This document shows, in pieces, positions 1-11,197 of a DNA stretch of 64,000 nucleotides. This DNA is from Drechmeria coniospora (Eukaryota; Ascomycota; Sordariomycetes; Hypocreales; Ophiocordycipitaceae), in NCBI RefSeq assembly GCF_001625195.1, contig NC_054390.1:3186027-3250026 (forward strand), in the 5' to 3' direction. Under the pieces are notes generated by a model. The model had not been told where the DNA came from, did not search any database, and was given only the letters and a program-made list of their open reading frames with translations. Positions within the stretch are counted from its first letter, which is position 1. Every line of letters starts with the position of its first letter. A program made the translations under genes and the position numbers.

Positions 1-345
1 GCATCGCGGTCCATTACTCGCGCTCGTTCAAGGAGAGAGAGCGCTTGGGGGGGGGGGGATGGCGATGGCGCTGTCGGTTGTCAAGACGAACGCAGTGGCC
101 AGCAAGTGCCAGCAGCACGCGGCACGGTCCTCGCAGCTGCCCGCCCGGAGCATGGTAGGCAGTGGTAGGGAGCACGGAGCACTCTGCAGCCGCATCACCA
201 CCCTGCTTGCTGTCCCATGTTTGTTGTTTTGAAACGTCAGACGGTTCCCCATTTCAAGGTGGTCAAACCAAGAACCTGGACCCTGGTCATGATTCGGGCG
301 GACCCAGTTGGCACGAGAGTCGTCCGTCTCCACCAGGCAACCTAC

Positions 346-475
346 GAGCACATGTACTTGCTGTGAGTACTGTACTTCTGTGAGTATATTAGCACATGTA
401 CTTGCTGTGAGTATAGCACATGTATTTGCTGTGAGTATAGCACATGTACTTGCTGCAAGTACAGCACATGTACTC
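346..475. repeat. 24-bp direct repeat array
   Basis: About five imperfect copies of a unit near AGCACATGTACTTGCTGTGA plus GTAT. The unit contains the palindrome ACATGT and GTAC words typical of the intergenic DNA of this window. Confidence 0.8.
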
Positions 476-957
476 CGTACTTTGACGAGTAATACATGTA
501 GGTACTTTTTGCGACTGCTTCTACGAGTGCTCCGTACGCCGTGCACTAACAATAATGCTAGTCTTGTATTGCTCCGTACGGGACGTTGGATACGGATACG
601 AAGCCGTCGTGCATGTGCACGCGCACGTGCATCAGCATGCGCATGTGCGTTGCATATTCCTACTCCTTCGTTTCGGTCGTCGGAGTAATAATAGTACTGC
701 TACAATGGCCGGAGGACCTGGTGTACATGTACTTGCTGTGTTCCGTGGCAGTACAGTAATACGGAGGAGTTGAACTTGTACCATGACTGGCGTACTTGGT
801 TGTACAGTACTGCGGCCCGAGTACTACCTTGGTAGGTACGAGCACAAGTAATACTAGGACGTACTAAATATGCAAGCACTTACAGTACAGTACAGTACTT
901 ACCTCCAGTTAATGGAGGTACATTACTGTGGCCGCAATACTTACATGCCCTGTCCCG

Positions 958-1126
958 AGTACCAACTTTGGCCAGTACCAATTGTAGCCAGTACCAACTG
1001 TGGCCAGTACCACCTGTGGCTAGTACCAACTGTTGCTAGTGCCAACTGTTGCCAGTGCCAACTGTGGCCAGCACCAACTGTGGCAGCACCCACTGTGGCC
1101 CCAGCACCATCTGTGGCACGAGTGCC
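958..1126. repeat. 15-bp minisatellite
   Basis: Around eleven diverged copies of a unit near CTGTGGCCAGTACCA. The array stops directly at the left end of the small inverted-repeat element at 1127. Confidence 0.85.
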
Positions 1127-1209
1127 TACAGTCACTAGACAAAAGTAACGATTCAGTTGGGCAGCGCTACTGCTAAATATTGAATCGACATTTTTGCCAC
1201 GCTGCTGTA
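1127..1209 (+). mobile_element. MITE-like element, copy 1 (Tc1/mariner-type ends)
   Basis: About 83 bp starting TACAGTCACTAGACAAAAGT and ending with TGAATCGACATTTTTGCCAC followed by a short tail and TA. The inner arms (AAAAGTAACGATTCA and TGAATCGACATTTTT) are imperfect inverted repeats. The same ends and core recur at 21891 and, inverted, at 50055-50192; the right-arm sequence also borders a mariner transposase relic at 35.7 kb. TA at both borders fits Tc1/mariner target-site use. There is no coding capacity, so it would depend on a transposase from elsewhere. Confidence 0.65.
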
Positions 1210-1216
1210 AAAGTGC

Positions 1217-1305
1217 TGCGGCCGGAAGGGCGGATGGGCGGATGGGCGGATGGAGGGGTGGAGGGATGGAGGGATGGAGGGATGGATGGGTGGATGGATG
1301 GGCGA
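1217..1305. repeat. GGATGGGC/GGAGGGAT microsatellite
   Basis: Purine-rich short-unit array (GGATGGGC units grading into GGAGGGAT and GGATGGAT). Open frames over it are simply translations of the repeat. Confidence 0.85.
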
Positions 1306-1735
1306 CAGCGAGGCGTTCGCCCGACGACGTTGGGAGAGCGCACACACGTCCTGCGCACACTAATACCACCTCGGGCGATTGACTGTGCATGCGTAGCGAC
1401 CAAGGAAACCTGTACTTGCATGTAAATCTATTTGTAGATGGGCGTGGTGGAGGAGGAAAGCTTGCCGCCTGGACCTTGTGCCCTTTGGTGCTCGCGCTCG
1501 TACGTGCCGCCGGTGTTCGCTAGCCCGCTGCTGGTACGAGCCCCCGGAGAGCACCTGGCGGCGGGTCTCGAGGTGCTGCTTGTCGGTGTTGGTACGTGTG
1601 ATGCCGGCGGTGGCGCCAACAGCACATGTTTACAGATGCCACCTGTAAGTACTTGTCACATGTACAGTACAGCACAAGCACTTACAGTACCGTCCGTGGC
1701 GCCGCTCGTGCTGCTGGGCTCAGTGGAGGACTGTG

Positions 1736-2030
1736 GTTGTACCTACTACCTGTACCTGCTACTTGTACCAACTGCTTGCTCCTACTACTTGTTCCTACTA
1801 CTCGTTCCCACTACATGTACCTACTACTTGTGCCTACCACTTGTTCCTACTACTTGTACCAACTACTTTTTCCAACTACTTGTTCCTACTACTTACTCCT
1901 CCTACTACTTGTACCTACTACTTGTACCCACTCCTTACTTGTTCCTACTGCTTGTACCGACTACTGGTACCTACTACTGGCACCTACTACTGATACCTAC
2001 TACTTGTACCTACTGTAGTTGCACTACTTA
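1736..2030. repeat. Approximately 15-bp TACTACTTGTACC minisatellite
   Basis: About 20 diverged units close to TACTACTTGTTCC or TACTACTTGTACC, occupying nearly 300 bp. All three forward frames are open across it because the unit contains no stop, which creates spurious proteins rich in Tyr, Leu, Thr and Cys. Confidence 0.85.
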
Positions 2031-4457
2031 CTTGTACGTAGGGTCGCAATACTGTACACGTACAACCAAGTACTGACTGCATGTACAGTAAGTAGCTGTG
2101 CGTGTGCTGGCGCGTGCAAACAGGCGCCTGCACATGCTCCCACGAATAGGGCGTGACGGTGGCGGTCCCGGGCGCTAGGCACGAGGGGTGTAGCGCCGCT
2201 GCAATCGCCGGCTCCTCTGCGCCGAGCGCTCGGCTCCACTTCTCCAGAAATGGGTTACTCCGGCAAAGGGTGCGAGCCATCCCTCCGCGCACGACAGGTA
2301 CTACGTAGTACCACGCTAGAACCCGGCGGGCGCCTCTCCAGCCCACCGCCGGGTTAGCACCGACCGACCAGCCGGTTCCTCCTTGCCCTCGCGCTGTCGA
2401 TTTGTCATGCCGCGAGCTGCGAGTGACGGCCGCCTCGGAATGACGACAGGAAGAAGACGCGTACGGACGGGCGATTCGGGGCGAGCATCCGTCGGCAGGA
2501 GAAGGGCCTGGTCCACCCTTGTGCCTCGGCGCTCGGGCGGTAATGATATTACTGGATGCCTAACGGAACGGGATGACGACGGGCGGTGCATACCAGCAAA
2601 CGAGGTTCTGTGGTACAGAGTGCATGTACAGTATTCATGCGAAAATGTACAGAGTACCGCAGCACATGTACCGGCACTGTGCTGTACTTGTATGTTACAG
2701 CACTTGTTTGTGCGCAGGGCTGGGGCCGCAACGAACCATTGCCCAGCTACTAGTACTTACATGTACATGTGTACAGTACATGTGTACATGCACTCCGTAC
2801 GCCAAGTACTTGCTTGTACAGTACTTGCTTCTTGTACTTACGCATACGGCACCGTACCCCGTACCGTGCATGTACTTACATTACATGTACGAGGAATGCG
2901 GCACGGAACTGCCAGTGCTGCTGACGGTGCAGAGTCATAATACCTCGAGTCCGAAATCGTAACCTGCGCGCATTTCAGCAGATACCGTGCGCCATCGCGG
3001 ACGCACGTCTTTGAAGTACACGCACTCGTCGAGGTACAGGCAAGTTGCTATGCTTTGGGCCTGCTTCTCCCGGTGCTGGCAAGTGTTGGCAAGTATTGGA
3101 ATACATGCGAGCAATACTGCAAAGCAATGTCGTCGTAGTATAAGTACAGTACATGTACATGCAAATCGACTGCTAGCTGTGCTTACTGTAGCTCCCACTG
3201 CCAAGTACTTACCTAGTACTTAGATACCTACTAGGTGCCTAGTACCTAGTGCTTGGTATGTAAACCGGCAACCGCACCGTGCGCCTCGACATGTACCCAT
3301 ACCACAGTGCACCCTTCATTTCCATACTGGCATGCTTCCTCGAGGCCGACTCAGCCACCCACGTCGCCACAGCGGCCGAGCCCAGCACCGTCCCCACCAT
3401 GGCACCGGACGGCCATCGCCACCATGCCCACGCCGAGCCTAACGAGCCTGACCAGCGAAGCCTGCCAGAGAGGCCCACTGCTTGCGGAAAACAAAATCCT
3501 CTCAAGCCGGCCTCCCCTCCATCCTTGGCCGTCACATCGCCGCGAATAGGTCGCCGTAATAATGCATGACCTACACCTATAGTGCACGCACCGCACTCGT
3601 GCGACCGCAGCACCGTACCCGTCCGTACCCAACCCACCCCGTCGACGTCGCATTCGGCTTGCTCGCCTCGCCTCGCATCGTCCTCGCCGTCTCCTCTTCT
3701 CTACTCCGCATCTCGTACGCCTACGTACGCACGAATACTGTCTGCTCGCTCCCACCCTCCTTTCTGCCCTCGCCGAAAACGACGATTCGGAGAGAAATAG
3801 AGACAGAGTGTGTGTGTGCGTGTGCAGCCTTTTTTACCCACCGGCCCCAAAGGCGAGAGCATCGACATCAGCATCGGCATTTGCATCCTCCCACCTCAGC
3901 CTCGCCCTCCGCACCGTCACCCCATCACGACAAGATATCCCGCATACAGCTCCCCTCGCCCTACGCTTCGCCACCCCTTCTCCGTTCGTCCCTACGCAGC
4001 CTCCTCCTGCCTTTTCTCGCCATGCGGATTTGACGAACACCATCGATCCCACCTTTTGACGAGCGTTCAGAGCCACACCGCCGGCCCTCTGTGGGCACCG
4101 GGCGCCGAGGAAACTCCAGACGAAGAGTCGACGACGACCGCTCCATCTGCCGCCTAGATAGATACCCTGCCGAGAGCGTCAGCAATCCAGCACCGGCTGC
4201 ATCGGCCAACGGCAGCCGCTGCACACCGGGTCCTCGCAGCAGCGGCAGCTTGTTTTACCTGGTCGTCGCCTGCCTGACCTCGCCAGGGTCTTTCGGATAC
4301 CCTGCAAGGGCCTTCCTTTACCCCATCCCAGCTGCCTTGCCACATACGCACCGAGGCGAGCGGACGGTGGACGATCGAGTCGCCTTCCGCCTTGCAACTT
4401 TCCACGTCCGACCTCCATTTTCCCACCTCTCCAACGGCACCCGGCGTTGTTGCCCTT

Positions 4458-6740
4458 ATGGATTCGTACGTCGCTCCTCCTTCCCTCCCCCCTCCTCCCT
4501 CCCCCCTCCTCCCTCCCCTCTTTCAATCACCGCCACCGCACCTTTCCTCCCCCGAACCATTCATGGGCCGCCCTTGTCGCCGGACCGAAGAGGTTCGAGT
4601 CTCGGCTGTCTCGGCCGCTCGAGACGCACCGTCGCCATCCCGCCACGAGAATGCCGCCGCCGCCGCCGCCATGAGACTGTCCATGGCCGTCGCTGACATC
4701 TTCTCCAGCCTCATCCACGTCGCCGGCTGGGCCCAGCACAGCCAGCCTGCCCGTCCTACCTCGAGCCGGTCCTTTGGCCACCTCAGATCCCTCTCCGTCG
4801 CCGCCGCCTCGTCCGCCTCCTCCCCGTCCCCGAGCCCGCCGAAGCTGCGGCTACCCTCCAAGTCGACGTCGACGTCGCAGATCCCAACCATATCCTCCAC
4901 CGCCGGCTCGCAGCTGGCACCCCTGTACGCCAGCGATGAGATGAGCACGCTGCCCGATCCCCGCAGCCGAGATTTGAGCCCCGCCAGCGACACGGCGAGC
5001 TCGGGCTCCAGCCGTCACCCCGACCTCGACGACGAGGTGGCCACGTTGAGCACGAAGCTCGTCAACGCCATCAACCACCAGACCGTCCTCGACGACACCT
5101 TGTCGTCCACCCGCCTCGAGCTCCAATCCGCCCGAGCGCGCATCCGGGAGCTCGAGCAGAAGAACCGCGACCAGCGCGAGATGATGAACGGTGACGTCTG
5201 GGTCCGCCGATCCACCTTTGACGTGGAGAGGAAGGCGATGCAGGCGGACAAGAAGGCGATGCAGGCGAAGCTGGCCGACGAGGTGGCCAGACGGCTCGAC
5301 ACGGAGAGGGAGAAGAGGGTCATTGAGCAGGAGGTGGAGAACCTGACCACGGCCCTGTTCGAGGAGGCCAACAAGATGGTCATCGGCGCCAAGGAGGAGG
5401 CTCAGGCCCAGATGGACGCCTTGCAACGAAAAAACGACCAGCTCAGGGCCCAGCTCGCCGATTCCGAAAGCCTGCTCCAGTCCCAGCAGGAACAGCTGTC
5501 GGAGCTCAAGAACGTCATGGAGGGCATGGCATCCGAGCGCGACGACCGCACAAACTGCACCGCCCCGTCCTCCCCGGGCATCGCGCGATTCGAGATCCTC
5601 GACGACGACGACGGCGCGCCCGGCGCCCCGCCCTCACCCGACGCCTCTTCGCCCTGCCCGCCCACGAGCCTGCATCACCTCATCCTGCCCGTCCTGCGCG
5701 TCGACCTGGCCTCGTTCGAAGACTTTGCCTCCCTCGCCCATCTCTCCCACCAGCCTCGAAGCAACCGCGCGTCGTCGGGATCCTTGGGAGGACTCGCCGC
5801 TCTGTCTCTCGGCCTCGGCGGTTCCACCTCGAGTGCCCTTCTCAACAATGCCTCCTCCGTCTCCCTGAACGCGTCCGCCTCCGCCCACGGCAGCCACTCT
5901 CCGACACCCAACACGCCTGCCTCGTCCGCGAGCGCAGGCTCCGCCGCCGTCGCCGGCGCGCCGATGCCGAACCTCAAGGACACTCGATTTTACAAACGCG
6001 TCCTGGCCGAGGATATCGAGCCCACCTTGCGGCTCGACACGGCACCCGGCCTCTCCTGGCTGGCCCGCCGCTCGGTGCTGACGGCCATGACGGACGGCTC
6101 CCTCATCGTGGAGCCCGTCCCCCAGAGCACCACGTACATGGCCATCGTGAGGCCGCAGCACTATCCCTGTTCCTTGTGCGGCGAGGCCCGGAAGACGACG
6201 GAGCACCTGCGCCGCCACCGCTTCCGCACGAGCGACGCCGAGTCGGCGCAGAGGTATCCTCTCTGCAACTACTGTCTCGTTCGCGTTCGCTCCACCTGCG
6301 ACTTTCTCGGCTTTCTTCGCATGGTCAAGAACGGCTACTGGAAGGCCGACGACGAAAACCTCGAGAAGGCGGCCTGGGAGGAGAGCGTCAAGCTCCGTGA
6401 GCAAATGTTCTGGGCACGCATCGGCGGCGGCGTCATCCCCGCCAACCAAGCCGTGTTTGCCACCGCTCTAGAGGCCGGCAAGGCCCTGCCGGCAAGGGAC
6501 ATTGCCGTCGACTCCGAAGACATTCCGGGCACCATGATGGTGGCAGGAATGGCGGGCGGCAGGGAAACCCCCGACGAGGAAGCCGACTGCTCTGATGGTG
6601 CTGGTCCGGAAGCCACGCCGAACTCCGTGGCCGATCGTCACGCGCAGGCCGAGCGAAAGGGTGACGAGCGAGAGTTTGAAACCCCTGGCGACCGCCCTAA
6701 GCGGGCACAACAAGACTCTGACAATGAGTCCTTCTTTTAA
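4458..6740 (+). CDS. sec2: SEC2-type Rab guanine nucleotide exchange factor
   Basis: Probable GDP/GTP exchange factor for the Sec4/Rab8 GTPase on post-Golgi secretory vesicles. The single-exon product from the first ATG is 760 aa. A long coiled coil (about 190-360) contains the Sec2/Rabin8 hallmark LTTALFEEANKMV (about 296-308), the GTPase-binding part of the family. A Ser/Ala/Pro-rich stretch follows. Near 545-665 a conserved C-terminal block has two CxxC pairs (C571/C574 and C603/C606) and a region resembling the end of Rabin8/RAB3IL1 (an RSTCDFLGFLRMV segment). The residue-poor tail is acidic. The frame is open upstream of 4458 but without an ATG. Starts at 4563 or 4671 (MRLSMAVADIF) are possible, since the first 70 residues are low-complexity Pro/Ser/Ala. 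Convergent with PMT1. Confidence 0.88.
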   Translation: MDSYVAPPSLPPPPSPLLPPLFQSPPPHLSSPEPFMGRPCRRTEEVRVSAVSAARDAPSPSRHENAAAAAAMRLSMAVADIFSSLIHVAGWAQHSQPARPTSSRSFGHLRSLSVAAASSASSPSPSPPKLRLPSKSTSTSQIPTISSTAGSQLAPLYASDEMSTLPDPRSRDLSPASDTASSGSSRHPDLDDEVATLSTKLVNAINHQTVLDDTLSSTRLELQSARARIRELEQKNRDQREMMNGDVWVRRSTFDVERKAMQADKKAMQAKLADEVARRLDTEREKRVIEQEVENLTTALFEEANKMVIGAKEEAQAQMDALQRKNDQLRAQLADSESLLQSQQEQLSELKNVMEGMASERDDRTNCTAPSSPGIARFEILDDDDGAPGAPPSPDASSPCPPTSLHHLILPVLRVDLASFEDFASLAHLSHQPRSNRASSGSLGGLAALSLGLGGSTSSALLNNASSVSLNASASAHGSHSPTPNTPASSASAGSAAVAGAPMPNLKDTRFYKRVLAEDIEPTLRLDTAPGLSWLARRSVLTAMTDGSLIVEPVPQSTTYMAIVRPQHYPCSLCGEARKTTEHLRRHRFRTSDAESAQRYPLCNYCLVRVRSTCDFLGFLRMVKNGYWKADDENLEKAAWEESVKLREQMFWARIGGGVIPANQAVFATALEAGKALPARDIAVDSEDIPGTMMVAGMAGGRETPDEEADCSDGAGPEATPNSVADRHAQAERKGDEREFETPGDRPKRAQQDSDNESFF

Positions 6741-7222
6741 TATCTCCCATCGACCCTCGCATCCAATCACCGAGCCAGAATAACAAGGACAGGTTGAAAT
6801 GACAACCGTCCAGTGCACAGCAGGCATTGCATATTTCGTCCTATGCAAGTACGGCACATTCTTTCGAGAACCTTCTTACGCTGTATTATTAATCCGGTCT
6901 TGTCTGTTTTCCATCTGCCGTGGGAAGGGGGATAACACAATTCAGTTCGGTTGTCGGTTCGACCGAGTTGATGGAATGATCCGCGGTGGAGCAAGGGCAT
7001 CGCGACAATTGTATGGCGTTTCTGTGGGTACGAAGGAGTTGCATCGCAACACATTTGATGGCGTTCATGGGAAAGGCAAGACGAGAAAATATCACAATTA
7101 GCTTGAGAGATGGGGTGCATTTGTACACGTGTACGAAGATATGCTGTCACATTTCGCCGCGTATTAGCGTATTAATAGACCATGACGATGAAGAACCTAT
7201 CAATCTTGACCATCCGGCGCAC

Positions 7223-7257
7223 CATATATCTATAGATATATATATATATATATATTT
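7223..7257. repeat. TA microsatellite
   Basis: Run of alternating T and A with one interruption (ATATATCTATAGATATATAT and onward), in the 3' region between convergent genes. Confidence 0.9.
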
Positions 7258-7426
7258 CTGCCTCGTCGTTCCTGCTTGGTTGGTGGTCTGTCACTCCCGG
7301 TGCAGTCGATCAATGCGTTTGGAGGAAAAGTATCCCTCGATCGGCACTCCTCGCGGCAAGGTGTGTTTGTAGCCGTAGTTTTCCTCTGTGCCTCGAAAAA
7401 ACTGGAACGTGACGCACGACAGCAGA

Positions 7427-7481
7427 GTAGGGCGACCACAGGGTAGAGCGACCACAGGGTAGGGCGACCGCAGGGTAGGGG
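7427..7481. repeat. 16-bp tandem repeat
   Basis: Just over three copies of a unit near GGTAGGGCGACCACAG. Confidence 0.85.
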
Positions 7482-7755
7482 GCAAACAATCGATTCGACT
7501 ACAGTAGTAAAGTAATACAGGCGGTACATTGAGAACCATATTTTCTGCCATCAGAAACGAAATGACCAAGCTGCCAGCAGACTACAGTGCTTTGCGCAAA
7601 TTCTTGTCATCTCTCACCTTCCAGCAAGTTTTCGGTTTTCTCCCCATTGTTCCTTCCATCGTACTATTGTCATGCTGTGTTGCATGGAAAATGTGATCCG
7701 TGACTTGTGTTGCGCGCAGTTGCGAGGCGACATCCTCGGGCCTCATCGGGACTCC

Positions 7756-10700
7756 TTACAGCTCATCGCGCTTGGTAGCCTCCAGTCCTTCACCCGGCTT
7801 GGCCTCTGCCTGATGGGACTCTACTTCGCCGTCCCGGCTCGCGGCCGCTTCATTGTCCTTGTTGGCCTGCTCCACCTTGGGAGTCTCCTGATCGACTCCT
7901 TCCACCTCCGGATGTGGCGGGACGTTTGCGCCGTCGGCCATGTCAGCCGGCCAGCCGCCTGCTGGTGGCGGGACCTCATTGCCGGCGTTGTCCACGACGC
8001 GAAGCTTTGTCTCGTACTTCGTCTCGAACGAAACCTTACCCTTCATCGACTTGACCTGCTCAGGATCGAGGAGGTTGCCGTTCTGGTCACGATATTCAAC
8101 TTTCGACTCCGTGCCATAGGAAACCTTTTGGCTGGGAGCGCCTGCTTGATTCCCTGGCACTTCGCCCACCGGCTTTGTCCCGTATCTCGTCTCAAACTTG
8201 ACGTTGCTATTACGCTCAAGCGCCTTGACCTGTTCGAGATTGAGGATGTTGCCGTCCTGGTCGCGGTATTCAACAGACTGGGCACCGGGAGCAGCCTGAG
8301 GAGCAGGGTGATCAGGTTGCCCTTTCGTCCTGTACTTCGTCTCAAACTTAACATCGCCTTTACTCTCAAGCGCCTTGACCTGTTCGGCGTTGAGTAGGTT
8401 GCCGTCCTGGTCGCGGTATTCAACCGACTCAGCCTGGAAGACCTGTCCATCGGCCGCGGTGCCTGGTGCCAAGCCGCCAGTCGCAGATGCGCCCAAAGAG
8501 GTTGATTCGGCATCGAACACGGTGGCATACTCTCCGTACTGCATACCCAACACACGTCAGCAGAATTCTTCACCGCCGAATCAAAGCAATACTTCAGACG
8601 GTCGAGAACACCATCCTTAACAGGGGGTCGGAAAACCCCCATATGATATGAGGAAGGAGGGGGGGGGGTTTGATGGAGTCACTTACGCTATCAAGGAAGT
8701 GGCCGCAATCCCAGTCCCAAGTCTTGATCCACTTGACACGTTTGCATTCGGTCTTCGTCCACCTGTTGCCGTAGGCAAGCGGGGAGTATGCGATGAAAGC
8801 AATGACGGACATGGCAAGAAAGCAGGAGACGGCGACTTTGTTGACGGAATCGCCTTTGCGGGAACGGACAATGGGGACTCGAACAGTGAGATAGTCGAAC
8901 AGCTGACCGAGGCCGATGATGGCAAAGTACAGGGCCGGAAAGTAGTGGTGGAGGAAGAGCTGACGGCCCATGAGGTAGAAGGGAAAGTAATGCAGAGCCC
9001 AGCCGAGGACGGAAGTGCCGATCTCGTAGTCGAAGCGCTTAAATGTGGTGCTCGAGTAGTCGTTGTAGCTGCGTTGCCATCGGAGGACGGCGACGGTCTT
9101 GAAAAGAACCCAGATGACGATGGTCATGGTCGAGGCCCACCAAATGATGGGGTTGCCGATGAGGTAGATTTGACGGTGGCTCTTTGACCAGAAGTTGATG
9201 CCACGGCGCAGGAGCGGCCAACTGCCCGGGCGAGAATCCCAGGCATGCGAATCGGTGAGGCCGGCATTGGTCTGCCACATGACCTTTTGGAGTTCCCAGA
9301 ACTTGGCGAAGAAGCCGAGGCGTCGGTAGTTGACCTTTTCGGCCGTCTCTCCGAGCTTCGGGTGCTCGTTGTGCTCAACGTACCACAAACTGTTGGGAAG
9401 GCTACCTCCCCTGGCGCAGGTGACCTCCTGCTGCTCGGATGCCCACTCGGGCAGCTTGACCTTGTGAGAGAAAAGAACACAGCCAGTCATGACGTGCACG
9501 AGGCGGAACTTGGTCTCGATGGTGCGGAGGCGCTGCTTCGCGAGGGAACCATACGACTTCTTCTTGACAATTTCAACGCGGAACAGGTCGTTGGCGTCAC
9601 CGTCGAAACCATCAAAGCCGTACGCGGACACCTCGAACTGCCAGTCGGCCTCGGTAACAGGAGGGCGGACATCGTGAGAGTGAAGTCGACGCTTGGTAGG
9701 CTGGTGGAAGAGTTTGAGGATGGCGCCGTTCTTGATGTACTCGGGCTCGATCGAGTCCCAAGCATCCGTGCCGTTGACGGGCTCGCCGTCGACACCAAGC
9801 GGCTGGGTCTGATTCTCGAGGAGCCAGATGTTGTTCAAGTCCTTGTGAGGGTAGAGCGTGATCTGCTGCTGCTGGCTGCCGGTTGGATACATGAGCGGAT
9901 GCGAGTGCAGGTAGCCACCTTGGGTGTTGACGTGGCGAATGGAAACACGACTGCCCATGATGACGTCGGCGGGAACATCCGTCATGCTCTTGCTGTTCAG
10001 CGTGGCCTGGAATTCAGAGCTCATGAAGCCGTCTCCATCGCCGGGGTTGACGAGGCAGAGGAAATGGATGGCGAACATGGCGAGGTAAAAGGTGACGGGG
10101 ATGACGATGAGGCAGAAGACTCGTGCCATGAAGTGCTTGGCCCAGAGGCGCTGCGGCGAAATGAGCACGGTGCCGACCGGCCACGGCACGAGGGATTGGC
10201 AGGCAGGCTTACCATGGTGACGTTCTTGTTGTCGCCGAGCAGGACCCAAAGTTGGACGACGGTCAAGGCACCGACCCAGGCGATGGTGAAGAGGCCGACC
10301 CACTTGATGCTGACGGTGATGCCGAGGCCAAGACCAGTGTTGACGAGCCAGAACCACCAAGCGGGCTGGAAGGCCTTGGAAGGACCTTGTTCGTGCTGGT
10401 TCGTGAAGCAGGTGAAGGCGAGGGCACTGAAGGCGGTGGCGGCGACCAACGGCGAGTCGAGCAGAATCAGACGGGCCTGCGTCAAGAGGCCGTTCTCTGC
10501 CAACGTCGCATGAGCACACATCCACGACGATCAACGAGGGAGGAGGAGGCGGCCTGCAGCTTACCGAAAATGATCAACGCGGCCGTCATGGCGGCCGTCA
10601 GGGTACGGCAACCGGTCGCCTTGAGGGTGAGGAACATGAAGGGGGCCAAGGCAACACCGCAGACAGCGGGAAACATCCTCATGGCGACGTAGGGAACGCC

Positions 10701-11197
10701 GGGCTCGAGATAGTCCTTGCCGATTTCCTTGAAGTCGAACACGCCGTCGTAGCCGGCCAGCCATCCGGTGAGGGCGATGAGCATTTTGGCGAGGGGTGGA
10801 TGGACGTCCATGAAGAATTTTCCCTTGATGTACTTGGAGGCGAAGCCGCCGAAGCTGAAGAGGCCGGGTCAGCGAATGCCAGCGTCGCAGGGGGAGAGGG
10901 AGAGGGCGTTCGGGGGAGAGGGACGACGCACTGGACCTCGTCGAAGACGACGCTGGTCGGCTGGTAGATCCTGAAGAAGCGAATGATGGCAGCAAGGGCC
11001 GTCAGGGCCAAAGCGATGGAGTAGTCGGAGGAGGGTAGGAGGAGGACATCGTGATTCTTGACGCCTTCAGACTTGTACGACGTGGTCTTCTTCGCCTTCG
11101 CCTTGCTCTTGGCCGGCGATTGGCCGTTCCCCGAGGCCACCCTTTCTTCCACGGGGGGGTGCGAGCCCTTGCTCCGGCCGGAGCTCAATCTCGCCAT
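7756..11197 (-). CDS. pmt1: Protein O-mannosyltransferase 1 (PMT1 family)
   Basis: Transfers mannose from dolichyl-phosphate mannose to Ser/Thr of proteins in the ER lumen, usually as a heterodimer with a PMT2-type partner. Five exons in transcript order: 11197-10932, 10854-10565, 10496-10213, 10150-8687, 8538-7756, with every junction GT-AG and frame-consistent, giving 1028 aa. The catalytic Asp-Glu lies in FDEVH (D85/E86), followed by FMDVHPPLAKM in the first lumenal loop. Multiple membrane segments flank a central lumenal part expected to hold MIR repeats. The last exon encodes a long hydrophilic tail with three copies of a VEYRDQDGN unit (about residues 807, 857 and 915) and ends in RDEL. 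Overall it is longer than the roughly 800-950 aa I expect. The subfamily assignment rests on the AKMLIALTGWLAGYDG and FENGLLTQAR regions. Confidence 0.93.

Larger units (their letters stand above)
1..4457. other. Intergenic region with minisatellites, upstream of SEC2
   Basis: I see no convincing gene here. Positions about 330-940, 1980-2100, 2610-2920 and 3120-3260 are dense in GTAC-centred words such as TACTCCGTAC, AGTACTTAC and ACATGTAC. Several minisatellites and one small transposon-like element lie in 340-2030 (listed separately). From about 3280 to 4457 the sequence is pyrimidine-rich and GC-rich without GTAC words, and is probably the promoter and long 5' leader of SEC2. The open frames across it are repeat translations or low-complexity frames with no recognisable domain. 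Confidence 0.6.
6741..7755. other. Intergenic region between convergent SEC2 and PMT1
   Basis: Shared 3' region with no gene seen. Slightly AT-rich in places. It holds a TA dinucleotide tract (about 7223-7257) and a 16-bp tandem repeat (7427-7481). Confidence 0.6.

Noticed and set aside
1438..2076. 212-codon rightward frame rich in Leu, Val, Pro, Thr, Tyr
   Set aside because: It is the translation of a 15-bp minisatellite; all forward frames are open there for the same reason.
4392..4457. SEC2 start at the upstream TTG
   Set aside because: The frame is open there but has no ATG before 4458.
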